Source of the DNA: CAVVNN01 sp963749605 | Lineage (GTDB): Bacteria; Actinomycetota; Thermoleophilia; Solirubrobacterales; 70-9 | Assembly: GCA_963749605.1 (NCBI GenBank) | Contig: CAVVNN010000002.1 | Span: forward strand, 558,001 to 622,000 | DNA: 64,000 nucleotides | Reading direction: 5' to 3' | Shown here: piece by piece, positions 47,451-55,392 of the stretch | Layout: every line of letters begins with the position of its first letter | Numbering within the stretch: the stretch's first letter is position 1 | The notes under the pieces: generated by a model | The model's database searches: none | What the model saw: the letters and a program-made list of their open reading frames with translations, nothing else | What the model was told of the DNA's origin: nothing | Program-made: the position numbers and the translations under genes

Positions 47451-48455
47451 TCAGAGGACCTTGCCCGCCAGCTCGACGCAGCGGTTCGAGTATCCCCACT
47501 CGTTGTCGTACCAGGCGACCGTCTTGACCATGCTGCCGTCGCCGATCGTCATCGTCTGGCCCGCGTCGAAGATCGAGGAATGCGGGTCGCCGACGATGTC
47601 GGTGGAGACGATCGGGTCCTCGGTATAGGCGAGGATGCCCCGCAGCGGGCCGTCGGCGGCGGCCTTGACCGCGGCGTTGACCTCCTCCGCGCTGGTCGTC
47701 TTCGAGAGGTTGCAGACCAGGTCGACGACGGAGCCGGTCACAACCGGCGCCCGCATCGCGAACCCGTTCAGCTTGCCGTTCAGCTCCGGCAGCACCAGGC
47801 CGACGGCCTTGGCCGCGCCGGTCGTGGTCGGGATCAGGTTGATCGCCGCGGCCCGCGCCCGGCGCAGGTCCTTGTGCGGCATGTCCTGCAGGCGCTGGTC
47901 GGCGGTGTAGGCGTGGATCGTCGTCATCAGGCCCTGCTCGATCCCGAACTCCTCGTGGAGCACCTTGGCGAGGGGGGCCAGGCAGTTGGTGGTGCAGGAG
48001 GCGTTGGAGATGACGTCGTGGCTGGCCGGGTCGTAGTCGCTGTCGAAGTTGACGCCGAGCGCCACGGTCACGTCGGGCTCCTTGGCCGGGGCGGAGATGA
48101 TCACCTTCTTGGCCCCCGCCTCGAGGTGCTTGGCGGCATCGGCGCGAGCGGTGAACAGGCCGGTCGACTCGATCACGACCTCGACGCCGAGATCGGCCCA
48201 GGGCAGCGCCGCCGGATCGCGCTCGGAGAGCACCTTGAGCTCCTTGCCATCGACCGCGATCGAGCCCTCGCCGGCCGAAACCTGACCCGGAAAGCGCCCC
48301 AGGATCGAGTCGTACTTGAGCAGGTGGGCGAGGGTGCCCGGGTCGGTGATGTCGTTGACGGCGACGATGTCGAGGTCCGCCCCCGCCGCGTGGGCGGCGC
48401 GGAAGAGGTTGCGCCCTATCCGACCGAAACCGTTGATGCCGACCTTCACTGCCAT
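47451..48455 (-). CDS. gap: Glyceraldehyde-3-phosphate dehydrogenase
   Basis: This NAD-dependent enzyme is 334 residues long. It has GINGFGRIGRNLFRAA (cofactor loop), the nucleophile Cys in SNASCTTNCLAPL, the HAYTADQRLQD stretch with the catalytic His just before, and WYDNEWGYSNRC near the end. Asp in AVNDITD favours NAD. The start is ATG 48455. It heads the glycolytic run, with only 35 bp to the stop of the VOC gene upstream. In other actinobacteria whiA normally lies here, directly upstream. Confidence 0.96.
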   Translation of the reverse strand: MAVKVGINGFGRIGRNLFRAAHAAGADLDIVAVNDITDPGTLAHLLKYDSILGRFPGQVSAGEGSIAVDGKELKVLSERDPAALPWADLGVEVVIESTGLFTARADAAKHLEAGAKKVIISAPAKEPDVTVALGVNFDSDYDPASHDVISNASCTTNCLAPLAKVLHEEFGIEQGLMTTIHAYTADQRLQDMPHKDLRRARAAAINLIPTTTGAAKAVGLVLPELNGKLNGFAMRAPVVTGSVVDLVCNLSKTTSAEEVNAAVKAAADGPLRGILAYTEDPIVSTDIVGDPHSSIFDAGQTMTIGDGSMVKTVAWYDNEWGYSNRCVELAGKVL

Positions 48456-48490
48456 GAACTCAAACCCCCTGGAGTCGTTGTTTGCCGAAG

Positions 48491-48853
48491 CTAGTCACTG
48501 CCTATCGTGATCTCGATCTCGTATCCGTCGGGATCCCTGAGAAACGCCGAGTAGGAGCCGGAGCCGTGGGACCGCCTCTCCCCCGGCTCGCTGACGCTGA
48601 CACCGCCCCCCCGCACCCCCTTCTCCCAGGCCGCCTTGACGGCGACGATGCCGAGGCCGGAGAAGCTGAGCAGGCCGAAGCCCGGCTGCGGTTCGTGGTG
48701 GGCGGCGACGAAGAAGACAGGCTTGGCGATGCCCCACCCGATCGTGCTGTCCTCGTCGAAATGCCGCCGCCAACCGAGCGGCGCGAGCATCGCGTCGTAG
48801 AAAGCGCCGCTGCGGTCGAGGTCAGCTACCTCAAGGAGAACGTGGTGCAACAC
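48491..48853 (-). CDS. VOC-family (glyoxalase fold) protein
   Basis: This 120-residue metal-binding fold has the paired beta-alpha-beta units: HHVLLEVADLDRSGAFYDAMLAPLGW at the start and YSAFLRDPDGYEIEI at the end. Likely ligands are His4 and the Glu in YEIEI; a His in AAHHEP may also contribute. It resembles the small PhnB/lactoylglutathione-lyase-like proteins with no defined substrate. It lies between the ABC permease and gap, on the same strand, 21 bp from the permease stop. Confidence 0.88.
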   Translation of the reverse strand: MLHHVLLEVADLDRSGAFYDAMLAPLGWRRHFDEDSTIGWGIAKPVFFVAAHHEPQPGFGLLSFSGLGIVAVKAAWEKGVRGGGVSVSEPGERRSHGSGSYSAFLRDPDGYEIEITIGSD

Positions 48854-48874
48854 GGGGCTCGGAGGCTATACGGG

Positions 48875-49645
48875 CTAGCCGTTGCGAGGAGTCCAGCGGA
48901 AGTAGCGGGCGGCGAGAATGAGGCCGACGACCCCCCAGACGGCGACCACGGCGAGGTTGCTCCAGGAGACCCCGCCACCGCCTCCGCCCGCCGGTACGTA
49001 GGCGTCGAAGAAGGCCTCGAAGAAGTGGCGGATGGGGAAGGCGTCGGCGAAGTGGATGACGCCGCTGGGGAGCTGGTCGTCGGGAATGAAGACGCCGGAG
49101 AGGAAATAGAGGGGCAGCAGGAAGGCGTTGACGATCGGCGCGGCGGCGTCCTGGGAGGGGATCGCCGCGGTCAGGGCGATCCCGAGGCAGCAGAAGGCGG
49201 CGGCTCCGACGGCGAGGGTGAGCACGATCGCCGGCAGGCTGCCCCAGGGGATCGGCACCGAGTAGAGGACGCGGCCCATCGCCGCGATCAGCGCCAGCAT
49301 GATCAGAGCGACGACGATCGAGTTGCCGACGCGGCCGGCGATGAAGACCCAGGCCGGCATCGGGGTGCCGCGGCCCCGCTTCAATCGCCCGTCCTCGCGG
49401 GCGATCACCAGCGACATCGCCAGGCTTTGCATCGTCGCCGAGATCACCGAGAGGGTGATGATCGCGGGCACGTAGTAGGTGGTCGTCTTGATCGCCATTC
49501 CGCGCGTGTGGACGGTGTCGCTGCCGAAGATCGTGGCGAAGATCAGGAGCAGGACGACCGGGAACATCACCGTGAAGAAGACGGAGGCGGGATTGCGCCA
49601 GAAGGCCTTCTGGTCGTAACGGAACTGGTGTAGGACGAGGTTCAT
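48875..49645 (-). CDS. ABC-2 type exporter permease
   Basis: This is a membrane subunit of 256 residues with six predicted helices and the ABC-2 signature region near the C-terminus: LPLYFLSGVFIPDDQLPSGVIHFADAFPIRHFFEAFFDAY. The start is ATG 49645 (MNLVLHQFRYDQKAFWRNP), overlapping the ATPase stop by 4 bp (ATGA). The frame is open far upstream, but that is antisense or shadow of the ATPase gene. With the ATPase it forms a DrrAB-like two-gene exporter. Substrate unknown; drugs or lipids are typical. Confidence 0.9.
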   Translation of the reverse strand: MNLVLHQFRYDQKAFWRNPASVFFTVMFPVVLLLIFATIFGSDTVHTRGMAIKTTTYYVPAIITLSVISATMQSLAMSLVIAREDGRLKRGRGTPMPAWVFIAGRVGNSIVVALIMLALIAAMGRVLYSVPIPWGSLPAIVLTLAVGAAAFCCLGIALTAAIPSQDAAAPIVNAFLLPLYFLSGVFIPDDQLPSGVIHFADAFPIRHFFEAFFDAYVPAGGGGGGVSWSNLAVVAVWGVVGLILAARYFRWTPRNG

Positions 49646-50493
49646 GCCTGCTCGGTCAGCTCCAGGTAGATGTCCTCGAGACTTGGACGGGTCACTTCGA
49701 GGCCCTCCAGGTCCTCTCCTCGCTCGAGCGCCCGGCCGGTCAGCTCGTGGAGGGTCTCGACCGGGGTTGTCGTCTCCGTCGAGACCTCCTCGCCGTTGAG
49801 GCGGTAGGTGACCTTGGCCGGCTGGCTCTCGCGGTCGCCGAGGTCCTCCGGGGTGCCGCGGGCGACGATCTCCCCCTTGGCGATGATCGTAACCCGGTCG
49901 GCGAGGCGTTGCGCCTCGTCCATGTAGTGGGTGGTGAGGAAGACGGTCTTGCCGAGGTCGCGCAGACCGGCGATCACCTCCCAGGCCTGGCGCCGCGCCG
50001 AGGGGTCGAAGCCGGTGGTCGGCTCGTCGAGGAAGAGCAGCTCGGGATCGCCGATCAGCGCCATGCCGACGTCGAGCCGGCGCTGCTGGCCGCCGGAGAG
50101 GCGGCTCGCCCGCTCGTCCGCCTTGCCCTCCAACCCGACCAGCTCGATCGTTTCGTCGATCGGGCGCGGGGCGCTGTAGTAGCCGGCGTAGAGACCGAGT
50201 TGCTCGCGCACAGTCAGGTAGGGGTCGAGGCGGCCGCTCTGCAGGACGATCCCGATCCGCTCGCGCCACTCTCGCCCCGCCCGCTCGGGATCCTCGCCGA
50301 GCACCGAGACCTCGCCCCCGCTGCGCTTGCGGTAGCCCTCGAGGATCTCGACCGTGGTCGTCTTGCCGGCGCCGTTGGGGCCGAGGAAGGCGAAGACCTC
50401 GCCGGGGTTGACGTCGAGGTCGATGCCGCGCACGGCCGCGCTGTCGCCGTAGCTCTTGCGCAAGCCGCGGATGGAGATGACGGGATCGGGCAC
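49642..50493 (-). CDS. ABC exporter ATP-binding protein (DrrA-like)
   Basis: This is a 283-residue ATPase. Walker A GPNGAGKTT, Q-loop VLQSGRLDPYLTVREQL, signature RLSGGQQRRLDVGMALIG, Walker B LLFLDEPTTGFDP, and the H-loop TTHYMDEA are all present. A C-terminal domain (about 215-283, VTYRLNGEEVSTETTTPVETLHEL...) is the regulatory extension found in DrrA-type exporters. The start is ATG 50493, 42 bp after rapZ. Position between rapZ and gap is where yvcK and whiA are expected in relatives. Confidence 0.95.
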   Translation of the reverse strand: MPDPVISIRGLRKSYGDSAAVRGIDLDVNPGEVFAFLGPNGAGKTTTVEILEGYRKRSGGEVSVLGEDPERAGREWRERIGIVLQSGRLDPYLTVREQLGLYAGYYSAPRPIDETIELVGLEGKADERASRLSGGQQRRLDVGMALIGDPELLFLDEPTTGFDPSARRQAWEVIAGLRDLGKTVFLTTHYMDEAQRLADRVTIIAKGEIVARGTPEDLGDRESQPAKVTYRLNGEEVSTETTTPVETLHELTGRALERGEDLEGLEVTRPSLEDIYLELTEQA

Positions 50494-50535
50494 GGGCGAA
50501 CGGATTCTATGGACGGGTGGCCGCTGCGCGGGCGC

Positions 50536-51468
50536 TCAGCTGTCGAGCTCGACGTCGCGGTGCTTCACGCGGACGACCACGTCGTCGCGCACGGCGAGGT
50601 CGCGACGGATCCTGTCGGCCACGGTGACCGAGCGGTGGCGTCCGCCGGTGCAGCCGATGGCGATCGTCAGGTGGCTCTTCCCCTCCGCCACGTAGGCGGG
50701 AACCAGGAACTGGAGCAGCGGCAGCAGGCGGCCGTAGAACTCGCCCGCCTGGGTCCCCGACTCGACGTATTCGCGCACCTCGGAGTCGAGGCCGGTCATC
50801 GGCCGCAGCTCGTCGACGTAGTGGGGATTGGGCAGGAAGCGCACGTCGAGGGTGAGGTCGGCGTCGCGCGGGGGGCCGTTCTTGAAGCCGAAGGTGAGCA
50901 GCGTCAGCGCCATCTTGCCGCTCCCGTGGCGGCCGACCATCTCCTCGGCGATGCGGCGGCGAAGCTCGGCGGCGGTCAGGTCGCTGCTGTCCATGACCAC
51001 GTCGGCGCGCTCGCGCAGCGGCGCCAACAGCTCGCGCTCGGCGCGAATCCCGTCGACGATCCGTCCCTCCGGCGCCAGCGGATGACGGCGGCGAGTCTCC
51101 CTGTAGCGGTCGACCAGCGTCTCCTCGTCGGCCTCGAGGAAGAGAACCGTCGGCTTCAGACCCTCGGCCTCGAGGTCGTCGAGCACCTGGAGCAGGTCGT
51201 CGAAGTAGTCGCCACCGCGCACGTCGGAGACGACTGCTGCGAGCTCGACCCCGCTGCCGTCGTGGCGGAACAGTTCGCCGAGGCTGCCGATCATCCGCGG
51301 CGGCAGGTTGTCGACGCAGAAGTAGCCGCTGTCCTCGAAGGCGGCGATCGCCTCCGACTTGCCGGCCCCGGAATGTCCGGTGATCACGACCAGCGTCACC
51401 TCCCTGCCGGGCCGCTCGCCGTTGCGCCCCGCCTTCCCCTCCATCGTCTTCTCGGCCCTCTTCGCCAT
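50536..51468 (-). CDS. rapZ: RapZ family nucleotide-binding protein
   Basis: This 310-residue P-loop protein belongs to the YvcJ/RapZ family. Walker A is GHSGAGKSEAI, followed by DNLPP and, later, the C-terminal domain with FGFKNGPPRDADLTLDVRFLPNP and IGCTGGRHRSV. In E. coli RapZ directs decay of the GlmZ RNA; in Gram-positives its role is less clear. An N-terminal extension of about 20 charged residues precedes the fold. ATG 51468 follows uvrC by 8 bp, so both are one transcript. Confidence 0.94.
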   Translation of the reverse strand: MAKRAEKTMEGKAGRNGERPGREVTLVVITGHSGAGKSEAIAAFEDSGYFCVDNLPPRMIGSLGELFRHDGSGVELAAVVSDVRGGDYFDDLLQVLDDLEAEGLKPTVLFLEADEETLVDRYRETRRRHPLAPEGRIVDGIRAERELLAPLRERADVVMDSSDLTAAELRRRIAEEMVGRHGSGKMALTLLTFGFKNGPPRDADLTLDVRFLPNPHYVDELRPMTGLDSEVREYVESGTQAGEFYGRLLPLLQFLVPAYVAEGKSHLTIAIGCTGGRHRSVTVADRIRRDLAVRDDVVVRVKHRDVELDS

Positions 51469-51476
51469 CGCTTCCC

Positions 51477-53354
51477 TCAGCCGGTCCTGTTGAGCTGCTC
51501 GTGGATCTCACGGGCCACTTTGCCAGGCACGCCGGGCACTGCCTCGAGCTCCTCCCGAGATGCGGCCAGAAACCGCTCTGGAGAGCCGAAATGCTGGAGC
51601 AACGCGCGCTTGCGGACCGGGCCGACGCCCTTCAGCTCGTCGAGAACGGAGCCGGTCATCGCCCGTCCGCGGCGGTCGCGGTGGTGCTCGATCGCGAAGC
51701 GGTGGGCCTCGTCGCGCACCCGCTGCAGCAGCTTCGAGGCCTCGGAGTCGGCGGGCAGGTCGATCGGCGCCCGCCGGCTCGGGACGTAGACCTCCTCCAG
51801 CCGCTTGGCGAGGCTGACGACGGTGACGCCAAGCTCGGCGAAGGGGCGCAGGGCGCGCATCCCGGCGGCGAGCTGCCCCTTGCCGCCGTCGATCACGATC
51901 AGCGCGGGCAACGAGGCGAAGCTGTCGTCGCGCTCCTTGTCGTGCGGGGAGAGGTCGGCCTGCTCGAGGTAGCGGCTCAGGCGGCGGGACAGCACCTCCT
52001 CCATGGAAGCGAAGTCGTCGGACCCGTTGCGTCGCTCGCCGCGCACCTTGAATCGCCTGTAGTCGGACTTCTTCGTTGCGCCGCCCGCGAAGACGACCAT
52101 CGAGGCGACGGTGTGCTCACCGCCGAGGTTGGAGACGTCGAAGCCCTCGATGCGGATCGGCAGCTCCTCCATCCCCAACGTCTCACGCAGCACGGCGAGC
52201 GACTCGACCCGGCGTTGGCGGCGGTGCTCGCGGCGCAGCCGGTCCTGGTCGAGGGCGAGGCGGGCGTTGCGCTCCGCCAGCTCGCGCAGGCGGCGCTTGT
52301 CGCCGCGCTCGGCGACGCGAACCTCGACCGGCGAGCCGCGGCGCTCGCTCAGCGCCTCGGCGAGCACCCCGGCGCGCTCGCCCAAGTAAGGGCCGACGAC
52401 GATCGTCCGCGGCGCCGACGGCGAAGCCGAGTAGTACTGGCCGATGAACTCCTCCGCGACCTCCGCCAGCTCGCGCTCGGCCTGGTTGTCGAGGTAGAAG
52501 CTCTGGCGCTCGGCGAGGATGCCGTCGCGAACCTGGAACACCTGGGCGTTGGCGTCAGCGCCCTCGGCGGCAACGCCGATCAGGTCGGCGGTGCCGACCG
52601 AGCCGCCGGCGACGCGCTGGCGCTCGAACAGGGAGCCGATCGCCTTCAGCCGGTCCCGGTGCAGCGCCGCCCGCTCGAACTCCCGCGCCTGCGCCGCCTC
52701 CTCCATCGTCCGCCTCTCGTCCGCCTCCACCTGGCGGTAGCGGCCGGAGAGGAAGTCGACGATCGCGTCGACGTTGCGGCGGTACTCCTCGCGGTCGATG
52801 TAGCCGACGCAGGGGGCCCCGCAGCGCTTGATGTAGTAGTCGAGGCAGGGGCTGCCGGAGCGGCGGCCCGGCTCGGGCCCCTCGCAGGTGCGGAACTGGA
52901 ACAGCCTGCCGAGCAGGTCGAGCGTCTCGCGCACCCGCTTGGCGCTGGAGAAGGGACCGAAGTAGGCGCGGCCGGGACGATGCTTCTCGCGGGTGAAGTA
53001 GACGCGGGGGTAGTCCTCGTCGAGGCTGACGGCGACGTATGGGTAGGACTTGTCGTCGCGCAGGCGGATGTTGAAACGCGGGCGATGCCGCTTGATGAAG
53101 CTCTGCTCGGCGAGCAGGGCCTCGGCCTCGTTGGCGGTGACGAGGAACTCGATCCGCTCGACGCGGGAGGTGAGCTTGCTCTCACCGCCTGAGAAGTGGG
53201 AGGCGACGCGCTTGCGGATCGAGCGCGCCTTGCCGACGTAGAGAATCTCGCCGTCGCCGTGGTGGAACAGGTAGACGCCGGGGGCGTCCGGCAGCGCCCG
53301 GCGCTGCTGCGCGATCCGCTCCTCGCGGGGGATGTCCTCGCCCTCGTCGATCAC
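51477..53354 (-). CDS. uvrC: Excinuclease ABC subunit C
   Basis: UvrC makes both incisions in nucleotide excision repair. It is 625 residues long. The N-terminal GIY-YIG nuclease spans about 20-100 (GVYLFHHGDGEILYVGKA, Arg in SIRKRV, Glu in ANEAEALLAE). A Cys cluster follows (FRTC...SPCLDYYIKRCGAPCVG), then the UVR motif region (about 200-240), the RNase H-like nuclease (IEGFDVSNLGG, VIDGGKGQL) and C-terminal helix-hairpin-helix repeats (LKGVGPVRKRALL, EAVPGVPGKVA). The start is GTG 53354. The open frame beyond it to 54335 overlaps the enoyl-CoA hydratase and is not used. No SOS box was seen in the 63 bp upstream. Confidence 0.95.
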   Translation of the reverse strand: MIDEGEDIPREERIAQQRRALPDAPGVYLFHHGDGEILYVGKARSIRKRVASHFSGGESKLTSRVERIEFLVTANEAEALLAEQSFIKRHRPRFNIRLRDDKSYPYVAVSLDEDYPRVYFTREKHRPGRAYFGPFSSAKRVRETLDLLGRLFQFRTCEGPEPGRRSGSPCLDYYIKRCGAPCVGYIDREEYRRNVDAIVDFLSGRYRQVEADERRTMEEAAQAREFERAALHRDRLKAIGSLFERQRVAGGSVGTADLIGVAAEGADANAQVFQVRDGILAERQSFYLDNQAERELAEVAEEFIGQYYSASPSAPRTIVVGPYLGERAGVLAEALSERRGSPVEVRVAERGDKRRLRELAERNARLALDQDRLRREHRRQRRVESLAVLRETLGMEELPIRIEGFDVSNLGGEHTVASMVVFAGGATKKSDYRRFKVRGERRNGSDDFASMEEVLSRRLSRYLEQADLSPHDKERDDSFASLPALIVIDGGKGQLAAGMRALRPFAELGVTVVSLAKRLEEVYVPSRRAPIDLPADSEASKLLQRVRDEAHRFAIEHHRDRRGRAMTGSVLDELKGVGPVRKRALLQHFGSPERFLAASREELEAVPGVPGKVAREIHEQLNRTG

Positions 53355-53417
53355 TCGACCAAAGGGTAGGCTGCGGGCCGCACGGCCAAACCGAAACGCC
53401 AATACGGAGAGAGCGAG

Positions 53418-54242
53418 ATGACCACCCAGACCCTGAGCCCGCCCGACCTCGACACCCTGCGGATCGAGATCGACGGGGAGCTCGGCACCCTCACCCTCGA
53501 CCGGCCCGATTCCTTCAACGCGATGAGCCCGGAGATGATCGGCGAGCTGACCGTCGCCTTCGCCTGGCTCGCCGACCGCGCCCCGCTGCGGGCGCTGATC
53601 GTGACCGGCTCCGGCAAGGCGTTCTGCGCGGGGGGCGACGTCAACTGGTTCCGGAAAGGGGTCGAATCGGAGGAGATCGACCTCCCCTCCGAAGTGCGTC
53701 GCGGCGCCGAGGCGCTGCACCAGGCGATCGTCGACCTGCGACGGATCCCCTACCCCGTGATCGCCGCCGTCAACGGGCCGGCGGCGGGGGCGGGCTTCTC
53801 GCTGGCGCTGGCATGCGACACGCGGATCGCCTCCGAGGCGGCCTTCTTCGCCTGCGCCTACGGCCGCATCGGCGCCTCCCCGGACGGCGGCATGACCTAC
53901 TTCCTGCCGCGGGTGGTCGGGCCCAGCCGGGCGCTGGAGATCCTCCTCAACGACCCCAACATGAGCGCCCAGGACGCGCTCGCCGAGCGGCTGGTCGCCG
54001 AGGTCGTCGCCCCCGAGGAGCTGATGGCCCGCGCCCGGGCGAAGGCCGAGAAGCTCGCCGCGAAGGCGCCCCACTACGTGCGAATGGCGAAGCTGCTCTG
54101 CGGCCAGAGCATCGAGAACAACCTCACCCAGCACCTCCAGCTCGAGCGGCACGGAATCGCCGACAGCATGGCGACGGAGGACCTGCGCAGCGGCGTCGCA
54201 GCGTTCTTCGGCGGCGAGACGCCGCAGTTCAGCGGCCGCTGA
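53418..54242 (+). CDS. Enoyl-CoA hydratase/isomerase family protein
   Basis: This 274-residue crotonase-fold enzyme hydrates enoyl-CoA or isomerises its double bond. The oxyanion hole is formed by SGKAFCAGGDVNWF and VNGPAAGAGFSLALACD. FFACAYGRIGASPDGGMTYFLPRVVG holds the second active-site stretch. In the positions of the two hydratase Glu residues there are Ala/Gly and Asp/Gly, so an isomerase or other crotonase activity is possible. The start is ATG 53418, 63 bp divergent from uvrC. The copper lipoprotein gene follows after 71 bp. Confidence 0.9.
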   Translation: MTTQTLSPPDLDTLRIEIDGELGTLTLDRPDSFNAMSPEMIGELTVAFAWLADRAPLRALIVTGSGKAFCAGGDVNWFRKGVESEEIDLPSEVRRGAEALHQAIVDLRRIPYPVIAAVNGPAAGAGFSLALACDTRIASEAAFFACAYGRIGASPDGGMTYFLPRVVGPSRALEILLNDPNMSAQDALAERLVAEVVAPEELMARARAKAEKLAAKAPHYVRMAKLLCGQSIENNLTQHLQLERHGIADSMATEDLRSGVAAFFGGETPQFSGR

Positions 54243-54313
54243 ACCAAGGCCGCGGGCCACTCGTATCCGGTTACAGTTGTACGAGCCTCGTCTCCCTCCA
54301 GGAAAGGACCGCC

Positions 54314-54748
54314 ATGAAGAAGGCTGCCGCCGCACTCGTCCTCGTCCTCGCCTCCCTCGCCTTGGTCGCCTGTGGAAGCAGCAATTCCTCGTCGAGCTCG
54401 AACACGACCACCTCCGAAAGCGGCGCCGCGGCCGGCGGTAGCGAAAAGGCGGCCGGCGGCGGCGAAGCGATCTCCCTCGAAGCCGACCCCAACGGCCAGC
54501 TCGCCTACACGACCACCAGCGTCACGGCGAAGGCCGGCAACGTGACGATCGACTTCAACAACCCGCAGGCCCTCGAACACGACGTCGCGATCGAAGACTC
54601 CAGCGGCAAGGTCGTCGGCCAGACGGAACTGGTTGGCGAAGGCTCGACCTCGGCGCCGGTGAAGCTGAAGCCCGGGACCTACCACTACTTCTGCACTGTC
54701 CCCGGCCACCGCGACGCAGGCATGGAAGGAACTCTCACCGTCAAGTAG
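54314..54748 (+). CDS. Blue-copper-like lipoprotein
   Basis: This 144-residue exported lipoprotein has a signal peptide and lipobox (LVLASLALVAC). A Ser/Thr/Gly-rich linker (about 22-50) is followed by a cupredoxin domain. Copper ligands are a His in ALEHDVAI and the block YHYFCTVPGHRDAGM, giving Cys-x4-His-x4-Met, the normal type 1 pattern. It is therefore a tethered single-electron carrier, unlike the two-cysteine cupredoxin at 22.6-23.2 kb. GGAAAGGA precedes ATG 54314. An inverted repeat CTCGTA...TACGAG lies in the gap just before it. Confidence 0.88.
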   Translation: MKKAAAALVLVLASLALVACGSSNSSSSSNTTTSESGAAAGGSEKAAGGGEAISLEADPNGQLAYTTTSVTAKAGNVTIDFNNPQALEHDVAIEDSSGKVVGQTELVGEGSTSAPVKLKPGTYHYFCTVPGHRDAGMEGTLTVK

Positions 54749-54831
54749 ACGGCCCTGGCCGTCCAGGAACCATCTGGTCAGAAGCCGGACTGGCCTCCGA
54801 GTTGCTGCGGCGCGGCCACGATGGGCGCCCG

Positions 54832-55023
54832 TCAGTCGGCGGGGGCCATCACGCGGGTGACGCTGTCGCCGACGAAGCAGGGCTTCTCGTTGCCCTCGAC
54901 CTCGAGGGTGAAGCGGGTTACCACCTGCCACCAGCCGCCGCCGACCTCGTCGACCGAGACGACCTCGGCGCGGGCTCGGACCTTGCTGTCGACGGGGACC
55001 GGGGCGGGAAAGCGGATCTTGTT
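54832..55023 (-). pseudogene. C-terminal fragment of a MaoC dehydratase
   Basis: The minus strand encodes 60-odd residues (NKIRFPAPVP...RVRARAEVVSVDEVGGGWW...NEKPCFVGDSVTRVMAPAD-stop) that match the C-terminal part of the intact gene at 59407-59880. DNA similarity is high over the same 192 bp. The match ends abruptly at the bases AAGCGGATCTTGTT. Beyond that the sequence (GTCGTTTTATGAATTGTCG) is unrelated. It is therefore a truncated duplicate. The region from the fragment to about 55200 holds no other gene I can support. Confidence 0.75.
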
Positions 55024-55151
55024 GTCGTTTTATGAATTGTCGCGACAGGCCCAACCAGCCGATTCCAATGCGGTTTCCCCGCTGCTTCGACTGTTCGGGG
55101 AGATTCCGCTAGACAGCATCGACTGAGCCGTATCGCGCTTCTGCGGGAAAT

Positions 55152-55170
55152 ATCAGGGTGGCGCCCTGAT
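55152..55170. promoter_or_regulatory. Inverted repeat upstream of the amidohydrolase
   Basis: ATCAGGG (55152-55158) and CCCTGAT (55164-55170) flank TGGCG. With no stop or T run near, it may be an operator or a leader hairpin. TGTCGCGACA, a 10-bp palindrome, lies about 110 bp further upstream. Confidence 0.3.
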
Positions 55171-55203
55171 GCGAGCGAGCGCGCGGTCGCCGACCATCGG
55201 GGC

Positions 55204-55392
55204 ATGCGAATCTCTCTCAGGAACAGAAGAAACGGTCGTCGGGCGAAGCGCGCCGGTATGGAGATGGCGCAAACGCTCTCGGTTGCCTCGCAGATGGCGC
55301 TGCTCTGCCCCTCCGGTATGGACGTTTGGATGCAGCGCGAGCTGGCCTGCTGCTTCGAGCAGGATCGGCACGGAGGGGCGCCGCGACCTTGA
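55204..55392 (+). CDS. Possible small leader peptide (62 aa)
   Basis: A short open frame (MRISLRNRRNGRRAKRAG...) ends with TGA overlapping the TTG start of the amidohydrolase. The N-terminus is very basic, and it has four Met and three Cys. No homology was recognised and codon use is not clearly coding. It could be a coupling leader or chance. Confidence 0.2.
   Translation: MRISLRNRRNGRRAKRAGMEMAQTLSVASQMALLCPSGMDVWMQRELACCFEQDRHGGAPRP

Noticed and set aside
47118..48494. 458-residue plus-strand frame opposite pgk and gap
   Set aside because: Shadow frame over two clear glycolytic genes.
53355..54335. Upstream extension of the uvrC frame by 327 codons
   Set aside because: It is antisense to the intact enoyl-CoA hydratase; UvrC homology begins at GTG 53354.
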